Assembly: GCA_902728285.1 (NCBI GenBank)
Contig: CACVBU010000017.1
Coordinates: 1,059,437-1,123,436 of the forward strand
DNA: 64,000 nucleotides
Direction: 5' to 3'
From: Clytia hemisphaerica
Taxonomy: Eukaryota > Cnidaria > Hydrozoa > Leptothecata > Clytiidae
The position numbers were made by a program, and so were the translations under genes. The notes beneath the pieces are model-generated. The model was not told where the DNA came from. It did not search any database and worked only from the letters and a program-made list of their open reading frames with translations. Below are positions 38,301-47,879 of this stretch, piece by piece. Each line of letters begins with the position of its first letter. Position 1 is the stretch's first letter.

Positions 38301-39622
38301 TGGCAGTGGTTTGTAGACAGAAGAACAAGGCAACAACTGAAGTATCAGCATTGAAATCTTTCCTTTGTTCTACAACCTCCAACACAAACAACGCTCTTTC
38401 ATCATCCACTGCTCTCGACCACCACTTATACACAGACAGATGGATCAAGAGAGATTCCCAGCCACAATCATACATCAAGCTCTCTCTCTCGGTGGCAGTT
38501 GAAGATTACTCAAGACTTGGGTAGCATCTTGATGAGAAAAAGCACACAACATCAACATTTGAAGCAATGGCTGATACAGGATGCCAGAGTTGTGTCATTA
38601 ACATTAGCATCAAACACCTGCAAAGACTCGGCCTTGGAGAAGAAGACCCGATACCAGCAGCAATGAAAATCAAGGCAGCCAACAATTCTATGCCAATCCT
38701 TGGAGATGCCATCCTCCTCATCAAGAGACGTTCAGCCAACACAAGACAAGACAAGTGGTTTACGCAACTGAAGTAACCAACAGATTCTTCCTCAGCAAGC
38801 AAGCGTGTGTCGAACATATCAAACGATTTCCCCACGATTGGTGAAGTTGGTGCAATCCAAGAGGTAGAAGATGAAGGACAGACAAGCTCACCTGATCCTA
38901 CTTCAGAAGTATCCATCACATCATCCCAACCACCAAAGAGTGCACTAACATCAAACTGCGACTGTCCAAAGAGGGAGCGATTCTAGCTTTACGATATTGA
39001 TCCTCCGGATCATCAAAGCATAGTATTCAATTATCATTATCCCTTTATTTTCATTCCTAGAACTAGAAAGGAAAATACAAAAGTTGTATTTTTTACTGCT
39101 CTATTCACATACTGTACTGAATTTGAAAGATCTTCTATGTGACGTTTTTTTGCAAACTTCAAAAAACTGATTTTTGTCCCGCCTTTGTGGGATTTTGGCT
39201 CAAGTGCTTGAGTGCAGCATAGGGTACAAAGTCCAAATATGCATTTCCCGTAATTTTTGTATGAAGATTTAGGTCTAGAGCTACACTGACATGTGCCACC
39301 TTCCAATCTTGTGGTAATAATGAGTCTTCAACTAAAGATTTCTTCATGATTACAGCCTGATTACAGCCAAGGGTAGAGACAGATTCATTGCAAATTCAAT
39401 ATCATTATGTCCTTGATTTTTGAAAAAACAGGGTTGGTGGGGCCCGTAGAACAATAAATTAATTTGGTCTTGTCTAAAAATAAAATGAAATATAATTATA
39501 TATTTACCTTTTGCCAGACATTCAGCACAAGTTTTGTTTGTTGGTTCTTGCACTAATTCTCTTAAAATAGCATGATGTTTATCTTTCTGACCTTTGGCAG
39601 CCTTGTCAGCTCTTGAAGACAT
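26312..39622 (-). CDS. SMAP1: Stromal membrane-associated protein (SMAP-type ArfGAP)
   Basis: Nine coding exons, all phase-consistent: 39622-39508, 30882-30749, 30012-29927, 29672-29534, 29032-28919, 28763-28605, 28397-28250, 27818-27589, 26755-26312; about 522 residues. The ArfGAP zinc finger is C32-x2-C35-x16-C52-x2-C55, split between exons 1 and 2, followed by [10 protein letters not shown] with the arginine finger at R60. [15 protein letters not shown] and [15 protein letters not shown] complete the domain. The tail has a conserved KESILSLYG segment (KDSILSLYG in vertebrate SMAPs), then Gln/Met-rich exons 8-9 ending in NLLWN. From family knowledge it stimulates GTP hydrolysis on Arf proteins in clathrin-coated vesicle traffic. 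Exons 5-7 carry NDLLSLD and DLLNFGGWSDP, resembling clathrin/adaptor-binding boxes (inference). SMAP1 versus SMAP2 orthology is not decided. Intron 1 is 8.6 kb. Confidence 0.95.
27035..27375. repeat. Dispersed repeat, copy in SMAP intron 8
   Basis: The block CACAAAAAAGTTTCTCTC...TTTTGATGGGTCATTTATTA...AGATCAAAAGTTATGCTCAA recurs diverged at 44240-44400 and, for its first part, inverted at about 48245-48325. The right end is a GACGAACGAACG run followed by CCACCCCACCGGGGTAGG. Confidence 0.7.
29080..29450. repeat. Repeat-like insert in SMAP intron 4
   Basis: Between exons 4 and 5 lies sequence with inverted pairs such as GACGACGGTAT and ATACCGTCGTC (29191-29235), together with GGACGGT and ATACCGTCC stretches. 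GC content is higher than the surrounding intron. No SMAP coding sequence. Confidence 0.45.
31280..32844. mobile_element. TIR element, CCAGACGGTGTCAAT family (copy 1), with nested insert
   Basis: The left end CCAGACGGTGTCAAT and right end TGACACTGTCTGG are inverted. Next to the left end run dense ATTCAATT/AATCAAAT/GATTGTATTTGATT units to about 31735. A second inverted pair (GCATTCAAAAAT...GTGAGGTTTTC at 31723-31757; GAAAACCTCAC...TTTTTGAATGCC at 32792-32820) delimits a separate inner element. This lies in SMAP intron 1. Confidence 0.75.
31723..32820. mobile_element. Inner GTGGCT-reiterating element
   Basis: Bounded by the inverted pair noted for the host element. TGTGGCT(G/T)C recurs about a dozen times. 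A 150-bp internal direct repeat (about 31961-32110 and 32313-32461) shares TGCTGTCCTGCTTTAAGACT and AGATACTTATGGGTTTAATT. No coding sequence. Confidence 0.68.
33220..33560. repeat. Inverted repeat pair with AATTCCGACACCC / GGGTGTCAGAATT ends
   Basis: GTCGACATCCCTTGTCTAAT and CCGACACCC at 33310-33342 are mirrored by GGGTGTC...ATTAGAGGAGGGATGTCGAC at 33460-33490. CTACACCG at 33235 is mirrored near 33515. Lies in SMAP intron 1. Confidence 0.6.
33595..33690. repeat. Dispersed repeat shared with 39205-39300
   Basis: GTGCAGCGTAGGGTACAAAG followed by TCCAAATATACG and TTTTATATGAACA matches a direct copy at 39210-39285 with a few substitutions. Both lie in SMAP intron 1. Confidence 0.65.
34131..34982. 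mobile_element. TIR element (about 850 bp), TCCGACACCACTGCCTAA family
   Basis: The left end GTGAAAGGTCCTAAATCCGA then CACCACTGCCTAA is mirrored at the right by TTAGGCAGTGGTGTCGGATT and TAGAACCTCTCAC. The interior has no recognisable transposase. Lies in SMAP intron 1. Confidence 0.8.
35053..35934. mobile_element. TIR element, CCAGACGGTGTCAAT family (copy 2), TCGAA-rich
   Basis: Ends TATAACCAGACGGTGTAAAT and GACACCGTCTGGCTATA are inverted. About 150 bp at each end is built of reiterated ATCGAAC, GTTCGATT and CAATCGAATA units; TATTACCCAGGA is mirrored at both arms. It shares ends with the element at 31280-32844 but keeps the CG dinucleotides lost there. Lies in SMAP intron 1. Confidence 0.8.
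36400..36540. repeat. Short tandem repeat, ACTGGCAACTCTGCTA unit
   Basis: CATCAACTGGCAACTCTGCT is repeated at a period of roughly 30 bp (36451-36540) with a diverged copy before it. A GGTTAGCCCC(A/G)AACTA motif also recurs at 36605 and 36738. Probably the 5' untranslated part of the adjoining retroelement or an array near it. Confidence 0.55.
36801..36880 (+). pseudogene. Possible N-terminal fragment of a gag-like protein
   Basis: The frame from 36801 opens with [15 protein letters not shown], a CxxxxC-type zinc-ribbon start that resembles the N-termini of gag-like proteins of invertebrate LTR retrotransposons. The frame runs on into non-LTR ORF1-like sequence, so the gag part seems to be separated from its continuation at about 37905. 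This reading is inference. Confidence 0.35.
36881..37905 (+). pseudogene. Degenerate non-LTR retrotransposon ORF1-like fragment
   Basis: Pieces in changing frames show a PHD/RING-like Cys-His cluster ([16 protein letters not shown] at about 37045-37095), a Lys/Glu-rich coiled-coil stretch (about 37160-37500), an RRM-like start (MIVHGFLEY at 37520) and a final [10 protein letters not shown]-type segment near 37870. That order fits ORF1 proteins of CR1/L2/L1-type elements. A stop at about 37500 and several frame changes show it is dead. No endonuclease or reverse transcriptase follows. It lies antisense within SMAP intron 1. Confidence 0.6.
37906..38990 (+). pseudogene. Degenerate LTR-retrotransposon gag-protease remnant
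   Basis: The frame through 38524 contains a gag-type helical segment ([20 protein letters not shown], then [15 protein letters not shown]). [13 protein letters not shown] zinc-knuckle-like motif and a perfect CX2CX4HX4C knuckle ([14 protein letters not shown], about 38272-38313) follow. After a TAG at 38522, a frame from 38567 opens [11 protein letters not shown], containing the DTG active-site triad of a retroviral-type aspartic protease, and stops at 38776. A frame-shifted continuation ends with a CDCPKRE motif near 38975. No reverse transcriptase, integrase or long terminal repeats are visible, so it is a truncated, inactive copy. Confidence 0.7.
39205..39475. repeat. Repeat fragments near SMAP exon 1
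   Basis: 39205-39300 is a direct copy of the repeat at 33595-33690. 39425-39475 (GGGCCCGTAGAACAA, then AATTTGGTCTTG) is a solo right terminus of the element family at 1761-2141. Confidence 0.6.
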
Positions 39623-40518
39623 AGCTTTTGATGGTGATCCAAGGGCTTTTGGGTATTTAAAAGTTACCGGATATTGACGGTAACAATTTCCCTTGGCTTG
39701 TTTTGTGTTGTTTTGACTTTTCTTTTTCTTTCGCTTTTGCCGTCCTGTTGAAATATTTTACATTTATCAAAATTACAGACTATATCCAGATGTAAAATGT
39801 GGTCTGTAAAATAAAAGTCGTAAACACGGCAGAGCAAAGGTTTACTAAAAATGTTATTAGATGGAGCTAATATGATCTGGTCTTTCTATTATAAAAAGCA
39901 CATCATCAATAGCTCATTTACTAGACTGGAAAATGAGAAATCTAAAAAATCACAAGCTAGAATCTGTCTTGTAAACAAATATGGTAGGGTAGCTATATTA
40001 CAACGTGCTTTCCATGTGCTTTCGTCTTTTTTGATGACCCTCCCTAAGCCCTATAAGGATTTCTGTTAAATGCTGTAAAACTGAAAATGTCTTATACAAG
40101 ACGTATAAAAATACATATATTTACCACTCTTTCATACCCTTAAGGTTGAAAGATCTAAATACAACATACTGGATGGATAAGGCCACAAAGGAACTTCCTG
40201 AGAATATTCCAAAGACCCAAAAAAATAAAATATTTCTGCTTTACCTCAAAGCGGCAAAATCAGCAAAACTGCGTCCTTCGACTCCTTATTTCCTCTTCGA
40301 TTATTATTTTATCCAAACTGAAGACATTGCATTGCCTTGCTCTTCTTTCGCGCGCGCTTATAGAAGAAGAAGACGGTGTAGTGCATGACATTCGATTATG
40401 GCTTCTTTTGTTTACACAAGTAACAAAATGTAAACAATATTACCACACCGTTAGCTAACCCATCAGCAAGCAAGTCGTCAACTTTACATTACAAATTGTG
40501 AATGACACCATAGTAACG
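39623..40518. promoter_or_regulatory. Divergent intergenic region between SMAP and the DRAM-like gene
   Basis: The SMAP start codon (minus, 39622) and the DRAM-like start (plus, 40519) face away from each other across about 0.9 kb, which must hold both promoters and 5' untranslated regions. It contains an open run (40146-40388) without family resemblance and no clear TATA box at a diagnostic spacing. A shared promoter is inference from geometry. Confidence 0.45.
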
Positions 40519-43500
40519 ATGTTTGGTAAGTTTGATTTGATATTTCCTTGTTTTTCTAATATATTTTTTGTTCTAATCTCTTCCAACAAAACAGACATGT
40601 ATAAAACCAGACGTAATTAATCGAACAGTTCAATTACCAAACTAAATTCTTTAATTTTAAACTTTTCAAAAATCGCTAAAATTGTTCGACAAAGCATATT
40701 AATAGTGAATTTTTAATATTTGTCACTTACAAAATATGAATACACGGGTTTCGAATTAAATCTGGCGCGAGAGAAACATTTTCTGTTAGGCCAACCATCC
40801 GTGAGTCTGAAAATTTAAGGATCACAATGAAAAAAATTGATAAAGAAGAACATGAAAACTTTTGCGAAGAAGAGTATTTCAACTTTGAAGAGCTTAGTTT
40901 CGGCGAAGAAAAACCATTTTGAAAAAATTTTGCGGTATAATATGGTGTATCTTTTATATCGAACTAAAATTATTTTTTCGGAAAATTTTTCTAAAAGCTT
41001 ATTCGCTTCAAAATCTTAAAAATAGTAGTTTTTGACCAATTTTTTATCCCAATACACTCTTTTCGAGATGCATAAATTTATTGTTGTCCTCGTTTTCAAA
41101 CAGATTTTATTGCTATAAATTACATATTCACAATGATAATTGTATTGTTTACACCTCATGAGACATTTTGAATTTCAAGTACTTTAGTTTTAGAGTTATT
41201 GTTTGCCTTTTGGGAATTTAAATTGGTCGAGGACAACAATAAATTTATGCATCTCGAGAAGAGTGTATTTTTCATAGAAAAACAACCATAACTTTTGATA
41301 CATTAATTTAGAAAAATTTTCCGGAAAATTTAAAACAGTTCAATTCTTTGCGGACAGTTTGAAAAATACTTCGAAACAAAAAAGTTAATTACCCATTAAA
41401 ATTTTTAAAAATTAGAATAAATTAGAATTTTTAGAAAAGAAGGTGATGCAACATATTATTAACGTCTTTTTAAAGTTCATAATGTCATTTTTGCAATTAA
41501 ATTTTTAATTACTCTTTTAAGGGATTTGATTAAAAAGCAATTTATAAATGCAATTCATGATATTCATGATGTAATCTTTTATACGGAAGCACACAAAATA
41601 ATCCGGAACTAGTGGCAAAATTTGCCACTAGAGTCTTTTGGTTATTTTGCCACTAGTTCCGGGTTATCTCGGGTGCTTCCGTATAAAACATTACGTCATG
41701 AATATCATGAATTCTTTGTTAAAAGTGTTAAAGAATCTAAAATATAACTTTTATGTTCAAATACTAAAATTAATTTTCCGACTATGGTCAGAGCCTTTAA
41801 GTTTGACAAAGTTTGACAACAAAAGTTCATCAATAAATTATTCGTTAAGAATTACAACAAGAAATAATATATTCGAAAGCTTCGACGAAAATTCCGGCTA
41901 AAGTTTAGTCTGAATCGCAGACCTCTACAAAACCGCAGGTAGCCATAAGCAAAAAGCTCGTACCCATGTCTATTTTTAGCTGTTAAAGCATAATAATTTG
42001 GGTTGAGGACATGAAACTTGGATATTCAAAATCTACTCAAAATTCTGCTTCCACTGATATATAACATGATAGGGTTATTTTCAAGTTAAATATTCCGATT
42101 TTTTTGGATTTCGGCCTAAAAATGACCCATTTTTGGCCAAAAAAGTGATGAAACGCTAAAAATCATAGATGAGAAATATGTAATTATTTTCTTGAATTTG
42201 TAAGAAATATTATAATTTTAATGTAAAGTTGTCAGAAATACATACTAGAATGAGAAAAATTAACTTAGAAAGTTAAAACATGAGCTAAATCCTAAAAAAA
42301 AACCGGGTTTTTCCAAAATTAGCCTACGAAACATTTTGATCAAAAATGAGAAAATCCACCTTGCAGGACCTCTAGTTCATTGTAATTCTGCATTTTTGAC
42401 TCCATTTTTTGCATATTCTGATATACTCTACCTATTTGAAGAATTTTCAAGCGAAGAAATCTCAATTCAAGTATAATTGACGAAAAGATAGGGGAATTTT
42501 GACATAGGTCCAAATTTTCCGTCACGGCGTGACAAAAACTAAAAAGGGCTACAGAAAATCTTGTGGGTTGATTTTTGAATTTCTACTTTAGGTTTCTGAT
42601 TAACATTATATGGCTTATGTTTCATGGAGAAAATTAAGACCTGATTCCACTCTCATAGATTTTTACAGTCTATTGAAAATTTTCCGTCACGGCGTGACAA
42701 AAACTCTGACCTAATACTAGTCAGTGAAAAAATGGATTTGAAAGCCTCAAATCATTGATTAACCAGTCCAAGTCCTATAGAAAGTTGACTCAGCTTGCAA
42801 AAGAGGCCTTTTGGTTAGTTTTTTGAATCTATACCTGGATAAAAAACCCTGTAATAAGGACATCATTCCAAAGCAGTTTTTTCAGTACTGTAGCAGCAGG
42901 CTCAGATTTAGCCTATGTTGATTTTTCGGGAACATATGCATGTTATATATCAAATTATCGGAAATTTTATGTAGATTTCAAAAATGGTTAAAAGTAGGGG
43001 TTAAAAATGAAGTCAATGAGAAGAAAATGCAAAACTTGATGATTTTTTCTCCTATTTTGGCCTGCGATTTTACAAAAACCTAAAAAAATGCGATAAAAAA
43101 TTTCTAAAGCGAGGTTAAGCTCAATTTTTTTTTGCTTTTTGCTACAAAATACCATAGCTTCCCATAGAAATAGGTTTTAGAGAGATTTGAAGACCTTCAT
43201 TTTTTGACATTTTTAAAATTTTTGGGTACGAGCTTTTTGCTTATAGCTAGGTAGTAAAAGAAGCACGGATTCGTTAGTGGATGCGAGCAGCCTAGCTAAA
43301 GTTCGAAATCAAGAAATGGTTTTAATAGCATACCGTAGCGAATCTAAAAATAGACATTGATTTTTCTGTTTGACCGAAATTCAATCCCGTCAACCTTTGC
43401 GTTAATTATACTTGCACGCAAATTACACTCAATTACAAAGGTCGTGTTCACACTACAGACCTTCCTTAATAAAAATGTAGTTAGGAGAATCTTTTGTTGA

Positions 43501-46500
43501 CTACAATACAGAACGTGCATTTAACAAAGAGTCGAACGCGTAGTATTGTCATTTTTAATCGATCTTCCTTAATTAAGAGTCGTAAGCTCTATTGTCTTAA
43601 GGGTAGGGTAGAGGCTTCCCTTAAAACAAAAGATTTTATTAAGGAAGCATAAACAAAGAATGCGTGCAGTGAACAAAAAGTTTTACGATTTCAAAAACGA
43701 ATGAACTGAGGAAAAAATTAGAAATAGTGCAAACGGTGTTGTTGATGTGTAAGATGAATGCAGTTAATGAGTAAAACCATTAGAACAAATATGTTTGCGG
43801 ATTTCAAGTGATGTATGGATACCAATATCAACCAATCACAGGTGAAATCGAAACTCTCAATAAAAAATCAACCAATGAGAAGCCTTAAGCAAAATCAATT
43901 ACCGTGTTATAATAGATCTCGTGAACCTACAAAGAACTGTAATAAACCAGTGTATTCATCCATCATAAATCTCTTTGTTTAACTTTGATAGATTTAATTA
44001 AGGAAACCTTCCAGTGTGAACGCGCCCAAAGAAAAAGTAATAACTTTCACGACTTTTGAATTAAAACAAAAAAGGATTGTGGAATTGAATTTCGGTCAAA
44101 TGAGAGAAGTAATAATCGTGACGTTTGCACGACGAAGCGCTATTAGAGACGGAAGTCTATGGATATCACTGAGCTTTGTTTTTTCAAAAATATTCTTGTT
44201 TTTTATACTCAAAAAGCATTTTCGTTAAGTTCTACCGGTGCACCACAAAAAGATTTCTCACAGTTAATTTTCTCGTGATCTAAAAATTTTAAAAGAAACA
44301 TCCCTTTTTCATCGAAAAAGAAGAAAGATAAAATTAAATTTTGATGGGTCATTTATTAAATTCAGTTCATTAGATCAAAAGTTGTGCTCAATTGAATACT
44401 GTACTAGCCATAACTTTCATTAAGGTGCCACCGCAGCAAAACGAACTCATAGTTGAATTTGCGCTCAAAAGGAATGATCTTAGCCCTACAGTAATTTCTG
44501 ATAAGAGTGACCTCTTATCTGAGACAAAATTCTTTCAAATGCTAACAAATGTGTCAAGGGAGTGATTTACAGTCTACTTAGAGTGACATCCGTGCCTTGT
44601 CTTACACGTTTTTTATAAGAACAATTTCATAAGTCTACACGAGGCTGAAATTTGGCCAAAACCTAAGAACAAATTAAGAAGAATCTGAACCTCAGATTTC
44701 AGTTACACCCTAAATTTTTCCCAAAAGAGGAGGGGGCTGGAAGTACACCACTTTTTTGGGGGGACCTATGTACTTGGGGGGAGCTAAAATCTCATCACTT
44801 AACGTGGGGGCTAAAATAATTCAGCTTAATAGTTGGCTTCAATTACTCAAATTGAAGCTCATGAATCTGAAAAATTTTCGCCTGCGGCCCAATATTTTTG
44901 TAGAAAGTTTGCAAAATTATTTATATTTTTTTTTGCCTGGGACCTAAACCCAGGCTGACGCTATGTTCATATGTTATTTTACTAATGTACACGTTTAGCA
45001 ACATAACTTTCGAATACTTTGAGTAGAGTAATATTTTTGACCTATAAAGAGCGCTTAATAACTACTACCAAAAAAGGGAATTTCCTTAGATTCATTTAAC
45101 TCTCCAGGGATAAGAAAAAGACAAACTGACATTTCAAAATGAATAATCAGATCAAAATAACTCCGGAAAAGTCTTTTTGATGATGATAAAACAATAGAGA
45201 GACCGTAAGATAAGAATGCTACCGTTAAACGGAACTAAAATACTGAAAAACGCGCAAAATTATGAGATGTTTGCCCAACTTCCTTATGCGTGAAGCTATG
45301 AATGCCATCCTCAGAAGCTTTAGGCTTCCTCCGGTGGCAAAAAAATTTATTTTCCGAAAGTGCTCGAAAACGTTGAGAATCGATCTATCAAATTTTTATT
45401 TCAAAATTGGTGATCGCAATAGCCTTCACATGATTAAAGAGGATTTTTTAGTGATTAAACACATAAATTTTGAAACTGAAGCCTCGAAAGGGTTCAAATT
45501 CGTCTTCAAAGTCATTTTAGTTTACTTTTACCGAACTTTTCATGATTTTGGACTTTAATCGGACAACAAAGTTCGATTAACATCAAGTTCGACAACGTTC
45601 AATTAAAAATACAGTTCGATTTGTTCGATTAATTACTTACGTCTGGATAAAATGATTTTATTCGGAGGAAAAACTCGTAAACCCCTAAAATATCAAAAAT
45701 CGTATTTCCGGTAGATTAGGAAAGAAGTGATAATTGTTTTGTTTTTAGATTTTTTCTCGTCTGACCGAACAATTGAATGTTACTTTTGTTGTTGTAGGTG
45801 AAATGAAGTTGAAGATCAATATAAAAGCTATCCTCCGAAGAAACTTATTTCCACTTTTGCCTTTTATGGCATCCACAACAAGACTGTTCTTTTTCATCAC
45901 AAGTTACATTGTTGCGGCTTTTCATAACGCAGAAATCGAAGCAATACCGTACCCAGTCAACCTGACCAAGAGCGAGCCCGAGTCTGGCTTGTACCAGTTA
46001 GGCTTGCTTTTAAGCACGATGTTGACGTTTTGTGTTGTTATAATGCGTTACATTCAAATCAACAATATCTATCCGCGTAATCTTAAAGGTTTTAATATCA
46101 TGGCTTTAATAATGGCAATCATTGTGTTAATATCGAGTATGGTGTCAGCGGCATACCCTCTCACAAGCTCTTACGGTGCTGCATGTTATCCAGCGATCTG
46201 CATCTCGTACCTATTTACTGTCTTTTATATGACTTTCCAATCCTATATTTCCTTTCACACGGATGCCTTTTACAATGGATCGGTCTGTTACATTCGGATT
46301 GGTTGTACCATACTTAGTCTTTGTGTCCCAATCATTTCAGTGTTTTCTAGAGTCGGATTAACAAACACCAGTCCTGCTTATCATCAATTAACAGCTGCAT
46401 GTGAATGGGTTTTCAATTTACTGATTGTTGTTTACTTCTACTCATTCTGTTACGACTTTAACCTGACTAAGATTCGCTCATACGTTGTTGACGATATGAT

Positions 46501-46639
46501 TCGTAAAAGCGCCGACAGTTTCCGAGCTGGTAACAATTACGTGGACTATTTACGTAGTCACCATACAACCTCTAGAACGAGACGGCATCTTTCTGATTCT
46601 GGCAGTCATATGGGCTATCACATAAACACAGAATTCTAA
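40519..46639 (+). CDS. DRAM/TMEM150 (Frag1/DRAM/Sfk1) family six-span membrane protein
   Basis: The main exon is 45798-46639. Its acceptor (GTTGTAG) leaves an open phase that is exactly filled by ATGTTTG|GTAAG at 40519-40525, giving an N-terminus MFGEMKLKINIK and 282 residues in all; an alternative start is the ATG a few codons into the main exon. About six hydrophobic spans are visible: first FFFITSYIVAAF, with a luminal or outer loop bearing PYPVNLTKSEPE (one NxT site), then near 75-95, 105-127, 137-160, 172-192 and 212-236. TAACEWVFNLLIVVYFYSFCYDF matches the last-helix region of DRAM2 (TAAEW...F...L...DF). In this family proteins act at lysosomal or plasma membranes in autophagy or lipid regulation; the substrate is not deducible. 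The C-tail is Arg/Ser/His-rich. Confidence 0.82.
41051..41270. mobile_element. Inverted-repeat element, AATACACTCTTTTCGAGATG ends
   Basis: AATACACTCTTTTCGAGATG then CATAAATTTATTGTTGTCCT is mirrored at 41227-41269. The flanks also show inverted similarity (TTTTTCGGAAAATTTTTCTA at about 40976 and its inverse near 41310), so the full element may reach about 40950-41350. Confidence 0.7.
41552..41713. mobile_element. Palindromic element with CCGGAACTAGTGGCAAAATT core
   Basis: AATTCATGATATTCATGA, TTTTATACGGAAGCAC and CCGGAACTAGTGGCAAAAT are each mirrored to the right, giving a near-complete 160-bp hairpin. Confidence 0.75.
41938..43254. mobile_element. TIR element (1.3 kb) with GTCACGGCGTGAC motifs
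   Basis: Ends GCCATAAGCAAAAAGCTCGT(ACCCA) and TGGGTACGAGCTTTTTGCTT(ATAGC) are inverted copies. The interior is AT-rich and unusually lacks long frames. The phrase TTTTCCGTCACGGCGTGACA occurs twice (about 42518 and 42680), each followed by AAAACT; GTCACGGCGTGAC is itself palindromic. Confidence 0.75.
44225..45390. repeat. Dispersed repeat copy related to 27035-27375, interrupted
   Basis: 44243-44400 matches the intronic SMAP repeat (AATTTTGATGGGTCATTTAT; AGATCAAAAGTTGTGCTCAA). The continuation of that repeat (TTTCCGAAAGTGCTCGAAAA) reappears at about 45352, about 0.9 kb away, so the intervening DNA is probably a later insertion. Confidence 0.6.
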
Positions 46640-46887
46640 GTTATGCCTCGAATATTTTGATCACAAAGTCGTGGTTGTTGTTGATGGCTACTATTATTCA
46701 TATACATTCAAAACTTTCGAGTAAACAAAAAGGAACATCGCGTTAAATATTGTCTAAACAATGTCAATTTACTACTGGTTCACAATTTGATAGCCAAGAG
46801 AATTTTAATTGGAGGTATTATATACAATTTTTTCATTGGGATATAAATAGGGTAGAGTTAATTTTTTTCAAAATTTTAGGATTTCTG
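46640..46887. other. 3' flank of the DRAM-like gene
   Basis: AT-rich untranslated or intergenic sequence. No perfect AATAAA is seen directly after the stop within the first 100 bp. Confidence 0.35.
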
Positions 46888-47673
46888 TTAAAATTTAATC
46901 AGAAAATATTTTTAATTGGCACCCCTGTCTCACAGTCCCGGTGTAACTTTTTTTCCAGAATGGGGATGAAATTCCTACTACTGGAGATCCCAATGGGGAT
47001 AAAATTTCTTCTATTGTTCCAATGTTAAAAAATCCAGTCGGGTGGTTTTGGAGTGCAATTTTTCTCCATTGAATCTCAAACGGGGATGGAAACAAAGTCA
47101 ATCTCTGTTAGAGGGGCTGAAATGGTAGGGTTTTTTCCTATAGGGGACGAAATTTCTGATAAGTCTTTCAGTGGGGCTGGGGTCCCAGTGGGTCTGTAAC
47201 ACAGGGCTGTTAATTGTGATTTTTGTTGAAATTTCATGGTATTATTTATTATGCAATGAGGAATATACTGTATTGTTTTTTTAAAATTTAATCAGAAAAT
47301 ATTTTTAATTGGCACCCCTGTCTCACAGTCCCGGTGTAACTTTTTTTCCAGAATGGGGATGAAATTCCTACTACTGGAGATCCCAATGGGGATAAAATTT
47401 CTTCTATTGTTCCAATGTTAAAAAATCCAGTCGGGTGGTTTTGGAGTGCAATTTTTCTCCATTGAATCTCAAACGGGGATGGAAACAAAGTCAATCTCTG
47501 TTAGAGGGGCTGAAATGGTAGGGTTTTTTCCTATAGGGGACGAAATTTCTGATAAGTCTTTCAGTGGGGCTGGGGTCCCAGTGGGTCTGTAACACAGGGC
47601 TGTTAATTGTGATTTTTGTTGAAATTTCATGGTATTATTTATTATGCAATGAGGAATATACTGTATTGTTTTT
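46888..47673. repeat. Exact 393-bp tandem duplication
   Basis: Copies at 46888-47280 and 47281-47673 appear identical base for base over the full unit, which includes GGCACCCCTGTCTCACAGTC and several GGGGATG(A)AA phrases. The unit itself resembles interspersed GGGG-bearing repeats elsewhere in the window. The match implies a very recent event or an assembly artefact. Confidence 0.92.
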
Positions 47674-47879
47674 TTAAATCAGTTGTAAAAACTTTTATTT
47701 GGTAGGTACAAAGTTTTAATGTTTTGTTTTCTCCCTCCTCCCATGAACGTTGTATATACATGAAAGCTTGCTTTTATTTCCCATTTGTACGTTTAAAAGA
47801 GACGCGAGAGCATCTAAATCTTTTTGCTCATTTGTTGCGGCAGGATACACCAGTTAGTACATACTTTAATCGTAGAAAC

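Larger units (their letters stand above)
40605..45648. mobile_element. CCAGACGTAATTAATCGAAC-ended inverted pair spanning the DRAM-like intron
   Basis: ACCAGACGTAATTAATCGAA at 40607-40626 is mirrored by TTCGATTAATTACTTACGTC(TGG) at 45622-45644, and TTCGATT/ATCGAAC units lie beside the right end. The ends resemble the CCAGACGGTG family. The 5 kb between them contains several separate elements, so this is either one element swollen by insertions or two independent copies in opposite orientation. Confidence 0.5.

Noticed and set aside
36801-38990. Host gene with PHD finger and zinc knuckles
   Set aside because: Frame changes and stops, the ORF1/gag/protease order and location antisense in an intron indicate dead retroelement sequence.
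46895-47494. Two identical 68-codon minus-strand frames
   Set aside because: Duplicate readings of the 393-bp tandem repeat; identity reflects DNA duplication, not gene conservation.
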